Shown here: one piece after another, positions 32,142-42,144 of the stretch
How the letters are laid out: each line of letters begins with the position of its first letter
Position numbering within the stretch: position 1 is the first letter of the stretch
Assembly: GCA_020849765.1 (NCBI GenBank)
Contig: JADLAY010000049.1
Location: forward strand, 62,001-126,000
Length of the DNA stretch: 64,000 nt
Reading direction: 5' to 3'
Source of the DNA: Anaerolineae bacterium
GTDB taxonomy: Bacteria > Chloroflexota > Anaerolineae > Aggregatilineales > Phototrophicaceae
Translations under genes and position numbers: made by a program
The notes under the pieces: generated by a model
What the model saw: only the letters and a program-made list of their open reading frames with translations
Told to the model about the DNA's origin: nothing
Databases searched by the model: none

Positions 32142-33347
32142 TTTCTGATCGGTAGTAAGGTAGCGTTCAGCTTCATTCAAGAGCTTCTGTAGTGCCTGAA
32201 GCCTCGCTCGTGCTATCGCTGCATCACCTTCCCGCTGCATTAATGCGCGTGCAATGTCTTGTGGTGTTGTGGAACTACTCGCTTGAACTGCACGTGCCAT
32301 CTTGATTGCAGCAGGCGGCAGTTTGTCTAGTGGATCAGTCGCATCGGTGTCCAGGTCATCTCCTTCGCACAATTCCTTGATTTGTTTAGCGGTCAGGTTG
32401 AAGTCGATAATTTGCCGAACAATTTCAGCATGGTATTCGGCGCTTACAGACAAGAGAGGTCGCAGGCGGTATTCCTCGATCTGATAGCGGTCTGCTAATT
32501 CCAGCGCTTCGTCAGAGAGTTTGAGCAGTGCCTTATAGCGGCTAAAGTGCATCCGCCCAATGCCACCCATTGCAGACAAAACTACGTCCGTGTACTCGCG
32601 CTTGCCGCGCAGGTCGAGTTCCAGCGCCTGACGGTAGAAATCATTTTCGACGGCATACGCCGGGATTTCGTAGCCGTGAACCGTGAGCAGCAGCAGTGCC
32701 GCCTGTCGCGCCAGCGCCACCGCCGTTAGCCCGGAGCGCGCTGTGTTCTCCTTTGCCTGACGAAACACCGAGGAGCGGTTCGCAGGAATGATGATGCACG
32801 GGATCATGCCATCGCCCGTGTAGTTAGGCAGGAAGTCACGCAGCAGCCACGTTGCCCAGTAGCGCCGCTCCCCCGTCTCGATGCGGAACAGCCGGGTCAC
32901 GCCTTGCGAGACATCCACCACCGTTAGTGGATTAACATGCCCATCATCCCGGATCGTGATCGCCAGATTGACCAGATCGCGTAGAAGCTGTTCTTCGGGG
33001 GTCAGCTGGACAGTCGTTTCGTCGTCGCGCTCGTCATCGGCGTTCGGCAGCAGTTCCAGCAGGTTGGTGAACGGTCGCCCACGATGCCGCGCCGCAAGTT
33101 GGACGATCTGCACCAGTTCGCGCAGTGCCTGTGTCGGCGTGATCTGATTTTGGTGAAAGCGGACGTGGATGGCGTCCGGCAGCACCCGGCGGGGTTGCAC
33201 CGGATCGGGACGCACCATCTCCAGCAGGATGCGCTCGACATGGATCGTGTTGTCGACCAGATTCTGCGGCAGATCGCCGAGCAAGTCGCTGGTAACCGAC
33301 GCCAGCAAATCATCCATGCGGCTCGTGTCGTGGTTTGGGCGCGCCAT
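32136..33347 (-). CDS. parB: ParB-family partition protein
   Basis: 403 residues. The N-terminal part contains a ParB/Srx-like nuclease fold: RILLEMVRPDPVQPRRVLP (about 40-58), a variable insert, DGHVNPLTVVDV (about 135-146) and RIETGERRYWATWLL (about 154-168), the last corresponding to the GERRxxA CTP/DNA-contact motif. QAKENTARSGLTAVALARQ corresponds to the ENxxRxxLxPxExA segment, followed by a helix-turn-helix region. The start overlaps the parA stop (TGATG), showing a coupled parAB operon. The long insert between motif halves is unlike chromosomal Spo0J and fits a plasmid or island type. Confidence 0.9.
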   Translation of the reverse strand: MARPNHDTSRMDDLLASVTSDLLGDLPQNLVDNTIHVERILLEMVRPDPVQPRRVLPDAIHVRFHQNQITPTQALRELVQIVQLAARHRGRPFTNLLELLPNADDERDDETTVQLTPEEQLLRDLVNLAITIRDDGHVNPLTVVDVSQGVTRLFRIETGERRYWATWLLRDFLPNYTGDGMIPCIIIPANRSSVFRQAKENTARSGLTAVALARQAALLLLTVHGYEIPAYAVENDFYRQALELDLRGKREYTDVVLSAMGGIGRMHFSRYKALLKLSDEALELADRYQIEEYRLRPLLSVSAEYHAEIVRQIIDFNLTAKQIKELCEGDDLDTDATDPLDKLPPAAIKMARAVQASSSTTPQDIARALMQREGDAAIARARLQALQKLLNEAERYLTTDQKL

Positions 33348-34183
33348 CAGTCGCCGCCCTTGAGCAGATAACGTACCAGCGATGCGACTACCTGCAAGTA
33401 GGCTTTGCTCGCCGCTGCGGTGGGACTGTAGGTGAACAGGCTCTGATGGCTGCTGTGAGCATAAGACACCGCTTCGTTGGCGGGGATCACGCCGAGCAGC
33501 AGCTTGCCCAGGACTGGATGCGCTTTGACCTCCGCGAGTAAGTGGTTATGCCCGCGAATACGGCTATCCATTTTGGTCACGAGCAGCCCGCTCACGCGCA
33601 GCGTTGGATGCCGCCAGCCCTCACGAATGTCATTGATCTTCTCGATCACGCTGGTCAAGCCGACCGTTTCCAGATAGCGCGGTTCGACCGGCACAATCGC
33701 ATCGGTCGCGGCGAGCAGCGCCATTTCGGTGAGCAGGCTGAATGACGGGCGGGTATCGATGATGATCGCTGCATATTGGTTGGCGATTTTGCCGACTGGA
33801 TCGGCGAGGCGATATGGCGCGCCTGCCACACCCATCAGCTCGCGTTCCGCGCCTTCGAGCATGGGTGAGGCGGGTAGGATGTGCAGGTCAGCATCCCACT
33901 GACTTGGCACGATGCAGTTGAGCAGCGTTTGGGCCGCATTCTCGCGATCCGCCAGCAGCACGCTATACAGGCTGTCATCTGCGCCGTAGTCTTTGCGTCC
34001 GGTCGTGACCAGCGAGGCATGTGCCTGCGAGTCGGTGTCGACAATCAGCACCCGACAGTTTGATGCGTTGGCGCGGCGCAGGAGTTGCACTATGCCGAGT
34101 GCGATGTTGGTGGCAGAAGTCGATTTCCCGACGCCACCTTTATGGTTGGTAAAAACGAACGAACGAGTCGAAGCGTAAACCAT
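33347..34183 (-). CDS. parA: ParA-family partition ATPase
   Basis: 278 residues from ATG 34183, which has AGGAG eight bases upstream; ATG 34189 is too close to it. The deviant Walker A is NHKGGVGKST (about 13-22), Walker A' LIVDTDSQAH, and Walker B AAIIIDTRPS. There is no N-terminal helix-turn-helix, so this is a short (type Ib-like or chromosomal-like) ParA. It positions DNA by ATP-dependent binding together with ParB. First gene of the parA-parB-primase module. Confidence 0.94.
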   Translation of the reverse strand: MVYASTRSFVFTNHKGGVGKSTSATNIALGIVQLLRRANASNCRVLIVDTDSQAHASLVTTGRKDYGADDSLYSVLLADRENAAQTLLNCIVPSQWDADLHILPASPMLEGAERELMGVAGAPYRLADPVGKIANQYAAIIIDTRPSFSLLTEMALLAATDAIVPVEPRYLETVGLTSVIEKINDIREGWRHPTLRVSGLLVTKMDSRIRGHNHLLAEVKAHPVLGKLLLGVIPANEAVSYAHSSHQSLFTYSPTAAASKAYLQVVASLVRYLLKGGD

Positions 34184-34529
34184 TGCCATCTCTCCTCAGA
34201 ACTCAACAACTTGTCGAATTCGCTGTCGCTGGCAATGACTTCGCGGAGCTGTGGTAAAGTGACAATCGGAAGTCTTGCTGGCACGGGCAGCGAGCTTCAA
34301 GGTGATGGGAGGGGGTGCTCACCTCTCCCTTTCACCGCTAAAGCCGATTTAGTTGGAGTTCATCGTGGCGTAGCGTGTGCAGTTCTCACGCTGTGGGAAG
34401 GTAATGACTTGGAAGAACTGGGCAACCTGTTCCCCGTCGTCTTGTTCGAGTTTTATCCAGTCGGTGGAGCACAACGGCGAGAGAAACCTCTCGCCGTTTT
34501 TTGTTGTTGCTTCACTGAATGTCCTCAGC
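34184..34529. other. Leader region of the par module
   Basis: 346 bp between ParA and the beta-propeller gene. Frames on both strands are open for long stretches, but none has a ribosome site or recognisable domain. The only strong signal is an intrinsic terminator for plus-strand transcription at 34473-34502, which has no annotated plus-strand gene ahead of it. Confidence 0.45.
34473..34502 (+). terminator. Intrinsic terminator (plus strand)
   Basis: Perfect 11-bp stem AACGGCGAGAG / CTCTCGCCGTT with an AAAC loop and a run of six T. It is one of the best terminators in the window, and no gene on its strand precedes it within 20 kb except short uncalled frames. Confidence 0.85.
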
Positions 34530-35501
34530 TTAAGGCAGTTGCGCCCCCGTGAGCAAATCCCAGCGCTGCGTGCCAGACCAGGTGCTGGTTTCAAGCGTCT
34601 GGTTATCGACAAACCGCACTTCCCGAATCCTCTCTGTCGGCCCCGCGTAGCGGAAGGCCGGTGCCTGAGGGCTTCCGTCGTCCACAAGCTGCGTCAGATC
34701 CCAAATTCGAAGGTATAACATGCCGATAGCGAGATAGCGTCCGTCCGGGCTGATGGCGATCTGTGCACCTGTGTGATTGATGCCGCCACCTTCATCAACC
34801 GGGACTGAAGCCACCAGACTTCCGGTCGTGCGATCCCAGACCTGGACGGGGACATTGCTCATCCCATGGCCGGAAAGGATCATGTAACGACCGTCATCCG
34901 AGAATTCGTAATCCAGGCTATAGCCGCCCACACGATAGGTCGCGATGGTCGTGCCTGTCGTCAGATCATAGATACGCAGCCCACCCGTTTCGATGTAGGG
35001 TGTACACCAGTTATCACCCCATTCAAGCGGCGATGTTGCGTACAGTTGTTGTGCGTCGTAATCCCATGACGTGGCGACCAGCCCACACTCGAACGGATTG
35101 ATCGGCATCTGCCGGTTCGAAGGCACGTGCCATAGATACGTCCCCTCGTCGTTTGCCGAAACGACGAGATAATCCCCGCGAGGATCCCATTGATAGTTAG
35201 GACGACCGCCGGGCGCGTAGGTCGTTATTGAGCCGACCCGCGTATTCGACTGGGCATCCCAAACGACGGTCATGCCGGGGTCACCATGGCTTGAGGGAAG
35301 TCGCAGCGCCAGATACCGGCAGTTGGGCGACCACTCCAATTGAATGAGTCGGTCTACCGGTAATCCATCGGCTTCAATTGCAGAGTGCAAGGCCACCGCA
35401 TCGTATCCGCATTCGGAGAGACGCGGATCGGGATCGGCTTGAGCGTGTAATGAGGCGATGGGGAGCAAGAAAAGGATAACAACAATCAGTAGGGTGCGCA
35501 T
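34530..35501 (-). CDS. Secreted WD40-like beta-propeller protein
   Basis: 323 residues from ATG 35501 (MRTLLIVVILFLLP, AGGAG eight bases upstream). A signal peptide ends around SLHAQA. Repeated blades follow: LEWSPNCRYLALRLPS, MTVVWDAQSNTRVGS, YQWDPRGDYLVVSANDEGTYLWHV, YEFSDDGRYMILSGHG, VQVWDRTTGSLVASV and IAISPDGRYLAIGM...LRIWDLTQ. These SPDGRYLA / VWD patterns are WD40-type. Probably a binding or scaffold protein outside the cytoplasm; no enzymatic motif. Its 3' end faces the par module. Confidence 0.85.
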   Translation of the reverse strand: MRTLLIVVILFLLPIASLHAQADPDPRLSECGYDAVALHSAIEADGLPVDRLIQLEWSPNCRYLALRLPSSHGDPGMTVVWDAQSNTRVGSITTYAPGGRPNYQWDPRGDYLVVSANDEGTYLWHVPSNRQMPINPFECGLVATSWDYDAQQLYATSPLEWGDNWCTPYIETGGLRIYDLTTGTTIATYRVGGYSLDYEFSDDGRYMILSGHGMSNVPVQVWDRTTGSLVASVPVDEGGGINHTGAQIAISPDGRYLAIGMLYLRIWDLTQLVDDGSPQAPAFRYAGPTERIREVRFVDNQTLETSTWSGTQRWDLLTGAQLP

Positions 35502-35723
35502 GATGCTTTCTCCTATGTAGGGTATTGATGTTGTTCTCAGCCTACAGTCAAAGGGATAAGCGCGATGAACGGCTGGCTTACCCCTCGCCTCCGCCTGGAT
35601 GACGTTTGCCTGCTGGAGCACCCAGCTTTAACTTCACGCATGAGCTAATCTACGCTAGAGTTAGGCTTCGTTTTACTGTGTTCACCGCATTTGCAGCTCG
35701 CCCACCAGCTAGGAACGTGATCA

Positions 35724-37877
35724 TTGCGCCGATTCTCTCGTTATGACGTAGCCGCACTCCTCATCGCCCTCGGCTTCATCGTCATCGCCATCGCCTACAG
35801 CCGCGCCACGCCGATCTTCGAGCCGCCGGACGAGGGGGCGCATTTCCTCTACGCGCACAACATCCTGGTCGAGGGCCATCTGCCGCTGCTCGAAGATCGA
35901 GCATCGGTCTTCGCCAGCCAGTCGACCCAGCGACATCACATGCCGCTCTACTACCTGATCGGCGCCGTGCTCATCAGCGGCACGGATCGCTCGGACATCG
36001 CCGACTTCCTGCATCAGAGTCCGCTGGCGTCGACCGGCGTCGTCACGCTCAACAATCAGAACCTGAATCTCCACCCGCTGGATCTATCGCCGGATAAGAC
36101 GATGCGTGCCGTTTTCATCCTGCGCGCGTTCAGCATCGTCCTTGCCATCGGCACGCTGCTCTTGATCTACCACGGCGTTTCGCTGCTCTTTTCGAAGCGC
36201 GTCGGTGTGGCAGCCATGCTGCTGACCGCCTCGATCCCGACCTTCATCTTCATCAGCGCCAGCATCAGCAACGACAACCTGACCACCTTCCTGTTCACGG
36301 CGGGCGTCGTCTGGTGCATCCACGCCTGGAGGAATGCGCGGCTCAACCTGCGGGATGCGGCACTGATCGGCGTCATCCTCGGCGGGATCGCGCTGAGCAA
36401 ACACAACGGCCTGGCCTTGTTCGGCGTGGTCGGTGTCGTCGTCATCGCGGGCATCATCGTGCGCCGCTGGACGTGGAGCGCGGGCCTGCGCACTCTGGCG
36501 ATCGCGGGCGCCCTGGCCGCTGTGCTCGCGGGCTGGTGGTATCTGCGCAATCTCCAACTCTATGGCGATCTGCTCGCGATCGGGGCGTCGGCGGCCATCT
36601 GGGGCCGTGGTAACTCGATCAACGTGCTGCCACGCGGCGTGCTGGCCGAGGCCCAGGGCATCTACTACTCGTTCTGGATGACGCTCGGCTACCTGAACGT
36701 GACCGGCCCATCGTGGCTGTTCCCGTATACCTTCATCGTCGTGATCGGCGCGCTCATCGGTGCCGTGCGCCTGCTGCGACGCGCCATTCGCCAGCGGCAA
36801 GACGACCTGCTGTTCGCGATCGGCTTGTGCGCGCTCGTGATCGCCGCTGTCATCGCCGCGCAGATCGTCACCACGCGCCAGATTGCCTCGTCGCAGGGGC
36901 GCATCCTGTTCCCCGGCCTGCTCGCCTTCAGCGCTGTGATCGTCGTCGGCTGGCGCGCGCTGATCCCCCCGCGCTGGGCGCCGCTGCTGATCCTGCCTGT
37001 GGCCGCCGCCGCCTTGACCGGCCCGACCGTCTATCTGGCCGAAGCCTACCGCCCGCTGACCGTGGTCGATGCGCTGCCCGCATCTGCTCACCCGATTGAC
37101 GCCGCCGCCGAAGGCCTGGATCTGGTCGGCTACGAGTTGGATCGTCCGACGGCAGCGCCGGGCGAGATCGTCACTGGCGCGCTCTACTTCACGGGATCGC
37201 ACCCGGAAGACCCGCGCATGATTCTGCGCGCGGTCGATCCGCGTACGGGCGAGCCCGTTGGCGGCGCGGAGTTCTATCCGGGCATGATCCCGACTTCGAC
37301 CCTCGACCCCGACCGCATCTACCGCGCGCCGTTCCGGCTCAAGCTCGACGACGCCGAGACGCCACAGCCGCCCGTCCGCCTCGGCCTGCTGATCGACTGG
37401 CGCACGGTCGCCGATAACGATCCGTCACAGGGGCGCTATCTGACCTGGGATGCGGGCACGTTTCCGGTGCTCAATGCCTGGACGCGCATCGACCCGGCCT
37501 ACCGTGCCGATCCTCCGGCAGTCGCGCAGACCGTCACCTTCGGCGGGCTGATCCGGCTCGACGGCTACACCCTCACGCCGGATGGCATCACGCTCGTTTG
37601 GCGCGCGCTGGGGCCGCTGCCGACGGATTACCGGCTGACGTTGGGCGCGTTCAACTCAGCGGGGCATGTCGTGTTTCAGGCGGATGGCGAAGTCGCGGGC
37701 TTCCCAACCTCGGCCTGGGTGGCGGATCTGGCGTTCGAGGATGCGCACGCGCTCGACCTGCCGCCGAACGCCGAGACGATCTTCCTCGGCTGGTACGACG
37801 TGGACAGCGGCCAGCGCCTGCCCGCCGATCCCAACCCCCGCGGCGACGATCTGTGGGTGATAGGGGTTGAGGGTTGA
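35724..37877 (+). CDS. GT-C-type membrane glycosyltransferase (DUF2142/PMT-like) with beta-rich C-terminal domain
   Basis: 717 residues from a TTG at 35724 (AGGAACG upstream). Membrane helices fill residues 8-445. The first extracytoplasmic loop has FEPPDEGAHFLYAHN, the acidic motif of DUF2142/ArnT-like enzymes that use lipid-linked sugars, and QRHHMPLYYLIGA follows. The last 260 residues are non-membrane and beta-rich, with repeated units (GLDLVGYELDRPTAAPGEIVTGALYF; IRLDGYTLTPDGITLVWRAL), as found C-terminal to many Chloroflexi glycosyltransferases. It likely modifies surface glycans. From this gene onwards the window is visibly richer in GC. Confidence 0.85.
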   Translation: MRRFSRYDVAALLIALGFIVIAIAYSRATPIFEPPDEGAHFLYAHNILVEGHLPLLEDRASVFASQSTQRHHMPLYYLIGAVLISGTDRSDIADFLHQSPLASTGVVTLNNQNLNLHPLDLSPDKTMRAVFILRAFSIVLAIGTLLLIYHGVSLLFSKRVGVAAMLLTASIPTFIFISASISNDNLTTFLFTAGVVWCIHAWRNARLNLRDAALIGVILGGIALSKHNGLALFGVVGVVVIAGIIVRRWTWSAGLRTLAIAGALAAVLAGWWYLRNLQLYGDLLAIGASAAIWGRGNSINVLPRGVLAEAQGIYYSFWMTLGYLNVTGPSWLFPYTFIVVIGALIGAVRLLRRAIRQRQDDLLFAIGLCALVIAAVIAAQIVTTRQIASSQGRILFPGLLAFSAVIVVGWRALIPPRWAPLLILPVAAAALTGPTVYLAEAYRPLTVVDALPASAHPIDAAAEGLDLVGYELDRPTAAPGEIVTGALYFTGSHPEDPRMILRAVDPRTGEPVGGAEFYPGMIPTSTLDPDRIYRAPFRLKLDDAETPQPPVRLGLLIDWRTVADNDPSQGRYLTWDAGTFPVLNAWTRIDPAYRADPPAVAQTVTFGGLIRLDGYTLTPDGITLVWRALGPLPTDYRLTLGAFNSAGHVVFQADGEVAGFPTSAWVADLAFEDAHALDLPPNAETIFLGWYDVDSGQRLPADPNPRGDDLWVIGVEG

Positions 37878-37889
37878 GGGTCGAGGATT

Positions 37890-37963
37890 CGCCTCACGGA
37901 TGCCCAACGGGGCGTCCCTACGATTTTTGTCCGTCATTTGTAGGGACGTGCAACGGCACGTCC
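37890..37963. repeat. 74-bp direct repeat, copy 1 (REP-like, flanks RAYT)
   Basis: Shares about 64 of 74 positions with 38497-38570, including GGCGTCCCTACGATTTTTGT. It carries the short inverted element GTCCCTAC...GTAGGGAC. The RAYT coding region ends inside it. Confidence 0.85.
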
Positions 37964-38487
37964 GCCGTATTCTGCATCCATCTGTGTGGGTCAGATCGCC
38001 GGCGCCATCCTTCTGAAAAGAACGTATCTTCAGACCACCTCGCCGGGTTGTTGTGCACGTAGGCACGGATTTGGTTCAGACTGGTTTCATTGCGGATGAC
38101 ATGATCGTGATAACGACTCTGCCACACGATCCCGTCAAACAACTGGTGTGTGTGGACCTGAGCGGTGACTGCACCCTTGTATGCATTCATGACACGCCCC
38201 AACAGTGTCTTGAATTGGTCATTTTCGCCCTGCAAAAACAAGATGCCGTGTGTATGGTTGGGCATGACGACAAACGCATCCAGATCGATGTCGGGGTAAT
38301 GATCCGGGATGGATTGCCAACAGGTATACGCGACATGTCCAGCTTCGTTCAGGCGCATCATACCATCCACGATTTCGCCAAACAGGTGCAGCCGTTGATG
38401 CGTACAGATGGTTACGAAATATGCGCCAGTGCTGCTGTAATCGTAACCTTGTAAACGCGGCGATTTGCGTTGTGGCAATGGTTTCAT
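37918..38487 (-). CDS. REP-associated tyrosine transposase (RAYT, IS200-like Y1 family)
   Basis: 189 residues from ATG 38487 (MKPLPQRKSPRLQGYDY). Motifs are GAYFVTICTHQRLHLFG, VVMPNHTHGILFL with the HUH pair of histidines (H-T-H), and IWQSRYHDHVIRNETSLNQIRAYVHNNPARW. The Tyr of the YHDHVIRN / IRAYVHNNP helix is the likely nucleophile. RAYTs nick and move REP hairpins. Here the gene lies between two 74-bp direct repeats with hairpin potential, and its stop codon is inside the right-hand repeat when read 5' to 3' on its strand. It may still be active. Confidence 0.9.
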   Translation of the reverse strand: MKPLPQRKSPRLQGYDYSSTGAYFVTICTHQRLHLFGEIVDGMMRLNEAGHVAYTCWQSIPDHYPDIDLDAFVVMPNHTHGILFLQGENDQFKTLLGRVMNAYKGAVTAQVHTHQLFDGIVWQSRYHDHVIRNETSLNQIRAYVHNNPARWSEDTFFSEGWRRRSDPHRWMQNTADVPLHVPTNDGQKS

Positions 38488-38496
38488 ATGAGGTTT

Positions 38497-38570
38497 CGCC
38501 TCGCGGACGCCCCGTTGGGCGTCCCTACGATTTTTGTCCGTTATTTGTAGGAACATACAACGGCACGTCC
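38497..38570. repeat. 74-bp direct repeat, copy 2 (REP-like, flanks RAYT)
   Basis: The second copy, immediately upstream of the RAYT start. It differs from copy 1 at about ten positions, several of them in the GCCCAACGGGGC / GCCCCGTTGGGC hairpin arm. Confidence 0.85.
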
Positions 38571-38614
38571 AGTTATTCTTGTATGATCTCACACGACCGC
38601 ATTTTGCGCTGCGA

Positions 38615-38654
38615 CTCGCCTTCGGCGAGAAGGGCAGAAGGCGCTGCGCGCCTT
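38615..38654. repeat. Two GC-rich hairpins downstream of the SUMF-fold gene
   Basis: CTCGCC-TTC-GGCGAG (38615-38629) and AAGGCGC-TGC-GCGCCTT (38638-38654). The second lies 39 bp beyond the stop of the formylglycine-enzyme-like gene. They could be a terminator, REP elements, or the hairpin that follows variable regions of diversity-generating retroelements. Confidence 0.55.
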
Positions 38655-38692
38655 TCAGAAATCAGAATCCAGAAAGAACAGTAACCAGAACA

Positions 38693-39919
38693 TTAAGAGA
38701 GGGCGAGGCGGAACCCGATGAGATTGAACCAGTAGTGCGGATAGTTCCTGAGGCGGAAGCCGCAGCGGAAGTTGTCGGCAAAGTTATTGAGCCACGACCC
38801 GCCGCGCAGCACGCGCCTCGAGGTATGGCTATTAACATCGTTTGTGTTGTCATCATAGTCTGTCAAGCACCAATCCCAGACATTCCCCGCCATATCGACC
38901 ACACCGAAGAAGCTGTCACCTTTGCCCTCATACTGTCTCACAGGGGTGGTCTTGCCTACCCCTTCACCACCGACATTGTTGTTGCAGCGACTCGTGTCCC
39001 ACTTCTTGCCCCACGGGTAATCTCTGCCATCATCACCCTGGGCCGCATACTGCCACTGCGCTTCCGTCGGCAGCATGATGTTCTCGCCCGTCACATCACT
39101 CAGCCACAGGCAGAATGCTACCGCTTCGTACCACGACACGCCAACCATCGGCTGCTCCTCGCCGTTCCATTTGCCGTCGTTCCAGTAGCGCGGTTCAAGC
39201 CAGGGTTTGCCCGATGGTTTCCAACCGCCGTCGTAATGCCAGCCTTCTTCGCGTGCCTGCCACCCGGCTTCCGTCCACCATTTGCGTTCGCGGTAGCCGC
39301 CCGTCTCGACGAACAAACGGAACTGCACGTTCGTGACCGGATACTTGGCGATCTTATAAGGCGCGTCGTTCCATTTCTTGCCAGACGTGCCGGGGATGTC
39401 GATCCAGGCGAACGGCGCTGGCAGGAGGTCGAGGCTGCGTTTGCGCGTTGGCGTTGGGGATGTGGGTTTGAAGCGGTCGCGTAAGTCATTTACGTCGAGG
39501 GCATCGACCAGATCAGCATATTTAGCAGTCCAATCTGCGAACGCTGTGCGTGCCAAAGGCTCAGTGAACTTACGCTCTGCCAGCGCCAGAATATCGTCAT
39601 AGTCAAGCGCTGCCTCGCGCCGACGCTCGGCCGCAGACATTTCTGCATTTGCTCGTTCGATGAGATCGTCAATGACACTCGCAAAACCGCTCCGATACCC
39701 TGTCTCCCGGAGCTTTTCGAGGATAAAGAGCGCTTTTTCGTAATCCTCTGCTTCGAGCAGATCGATCGCTTCGTCAAAGCTGTGCTTCCCGCCAATGCCG
39801 CGCTGGGGTGCTGTCTCGGCGGCAGGTGTGGGCGCAGCGGATGGCATGACAAGATGTGCTGTTGTACTACCGGACGTTTTCGCTGTGCCGACGCCGATCT
39901 TGATCAGAAATTCGCTCAA
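38693..39919 (-). CDS. Formylglycine-generating-enzyme-fold (SUMF/C-type-lectin) protein coupled to TIR
   Basis: 408 residues. The N-terminal 165 residues are helical (HSFDEAIDLLEAEDYEKALFI, repeat-like). The FGE-sulfatase domain (about 175-408) has YPVTNVQFRLFVE, PMVGVSWYEAVAFCLWLS, LPTEAQWQYAAQG, GNVWDWCLTDYD and RRVLRGGSW. The two active-site cysteines of true FGE are not evident, so a binding role is more likely. The last 35 residues (LNNFADNFRCGFRLRNY onward to IGFRLALS) look like a retroelement-diversified variable region, with most variable codons of the form NNC. The start overlaps the stop of a TIR-domain gene (ATGA). Confidence 0.88.
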   Translation of the reverse strand: MSEFLIKIGVGTAKTSGSTTAHLVMPSAAPTPAAETAPQRGIGGKHSFDEAIDLLEAEDYEKALFILEKLRETGYRSGFASVIDDLIERANAEMSAAERRREAALDYDDILALAERKFTEPLARTAFADWTAKYADLVDALDVNDLRDRFKPTSPTPTRKRSLDLLPAPFAWIDIPGTSGKKWNDAPYKIAKYPVTNVQFRLFVETGGYRERKWWTEAGWQAREEGWHYDGGWKPSGKPWLEPRYWNDGKWNGEEQPMVGVSWYEAVAFCLWLSDVTGENIMLPTEAQWQYAAQGDDGRDYPWGKKWDTSRCNNNVGGEGVGKTTPVRQYEGKGDSFFGVVDMAGNVWDWCLTDYDDNTNDVNSHTSRRVLRGGSWLNNFADNFRCGFRLRNYPHYWFNLIGFRLALS

Positions 39920-40311
39920 GAGCGCAACGGCGGGGTCGAAAACTCGCGGTAAAACGGTATCCCTTGTGACCGTCCCACATTGCGCACGTCATCTGGGAGA
40001 TCTTTCGGCGGCAGCAGCCCGTTCTCACGTACCAGCACAATCGGAATCTTGTGATCGAGCGCCGTGCGAATCTCCAGGCGTACCCAGTCCGTATCCCTGT
40101 GAATATCCGCGAATGTATATTCGGTCACGACCAAGATCACGGCATTGCTCGCGCGCAAATGCTCAAGGATGGCGCGTTCGAAGTCGGCCTGGTCGATGCT
40201 GCGATAGTCGATGAAGATTTCGTCATCGAGTTGCACCGCAAGGTTTTCTGCCAGGCGCTGGGCGAAATTCCAGCTTTCACTGGGATACGAGATGAAGAGC
40301 TTATTTGGCAT
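39916..40311 (-). CDS. TIR-domain protein (stand-alone)
   Basis: 131 residues consisting almost entirely of one TIR domain: KLFISYPSESW (4-14), DEIFIDYRSID (30-40), SNAVILVVTEYTFAD (55-69) and DTDWVRLEIRTALDHKIPIVLV. E80 in WVRLE is at the position of the NAD+-cleaving glutamate of SARM1-like TIR domains. It overlaps by four bases the SUMF-fold gene downstream, so the two are cotranslated and probably act together. The pair resembles conflict or signalling systems in which a TIR effector is tied to a binding module. No defence function is proven by sequence. Confidence 0.88.
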   Translation of the reverse strand: MPNKLFISYPSESWNFAQRLAENLAVQLDDEIFIDYRSIDQADFERAILEHLRASNAVILVVTEYTFADIHRDTDWVRLEIRTALDHKIPIVLVRENGLLPPKDLPDDVRNVGRSQGIPFYREFSTPPLRS

Positions 40312-40468
40312 AGCATTCTGCTAACGGCAAACGGAGGTTACACTGACGATTATACGTGTTAGGCTATTGAAGGCAACCTAATCTGCAAAGTCGCCCTCCA
40401 TGTTTCTACCCCACGCCCCACAGCGGTATAATCCTACTCACTTCTGACATCCATCGCGGAGTGAACAC

Positions 40469-42136
<1,668 letters not shown>

Positions 42137-42144
42137 GGGCGGTC

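Noticed and set aside
36084..37202. Minus-strand frame of 372 codons
   Set aside because: Antisense shadow of the GT-C glycosyltransferase; low-complexity Arg/Asp/Glu/Gln composition.
38615..38654. CRISPR-like or tRNA-like structure from the two hairpins
   Set aside because: No regularly spaced repeats and no cloverleaf; only two adjacent hairpins.
38693..39919. Active sulfatase-maturing formylglycine enzyme
   Set aside because: The paired active-site cysteines are not evident and no sulfatase is nearby, so a binding role is preferred.
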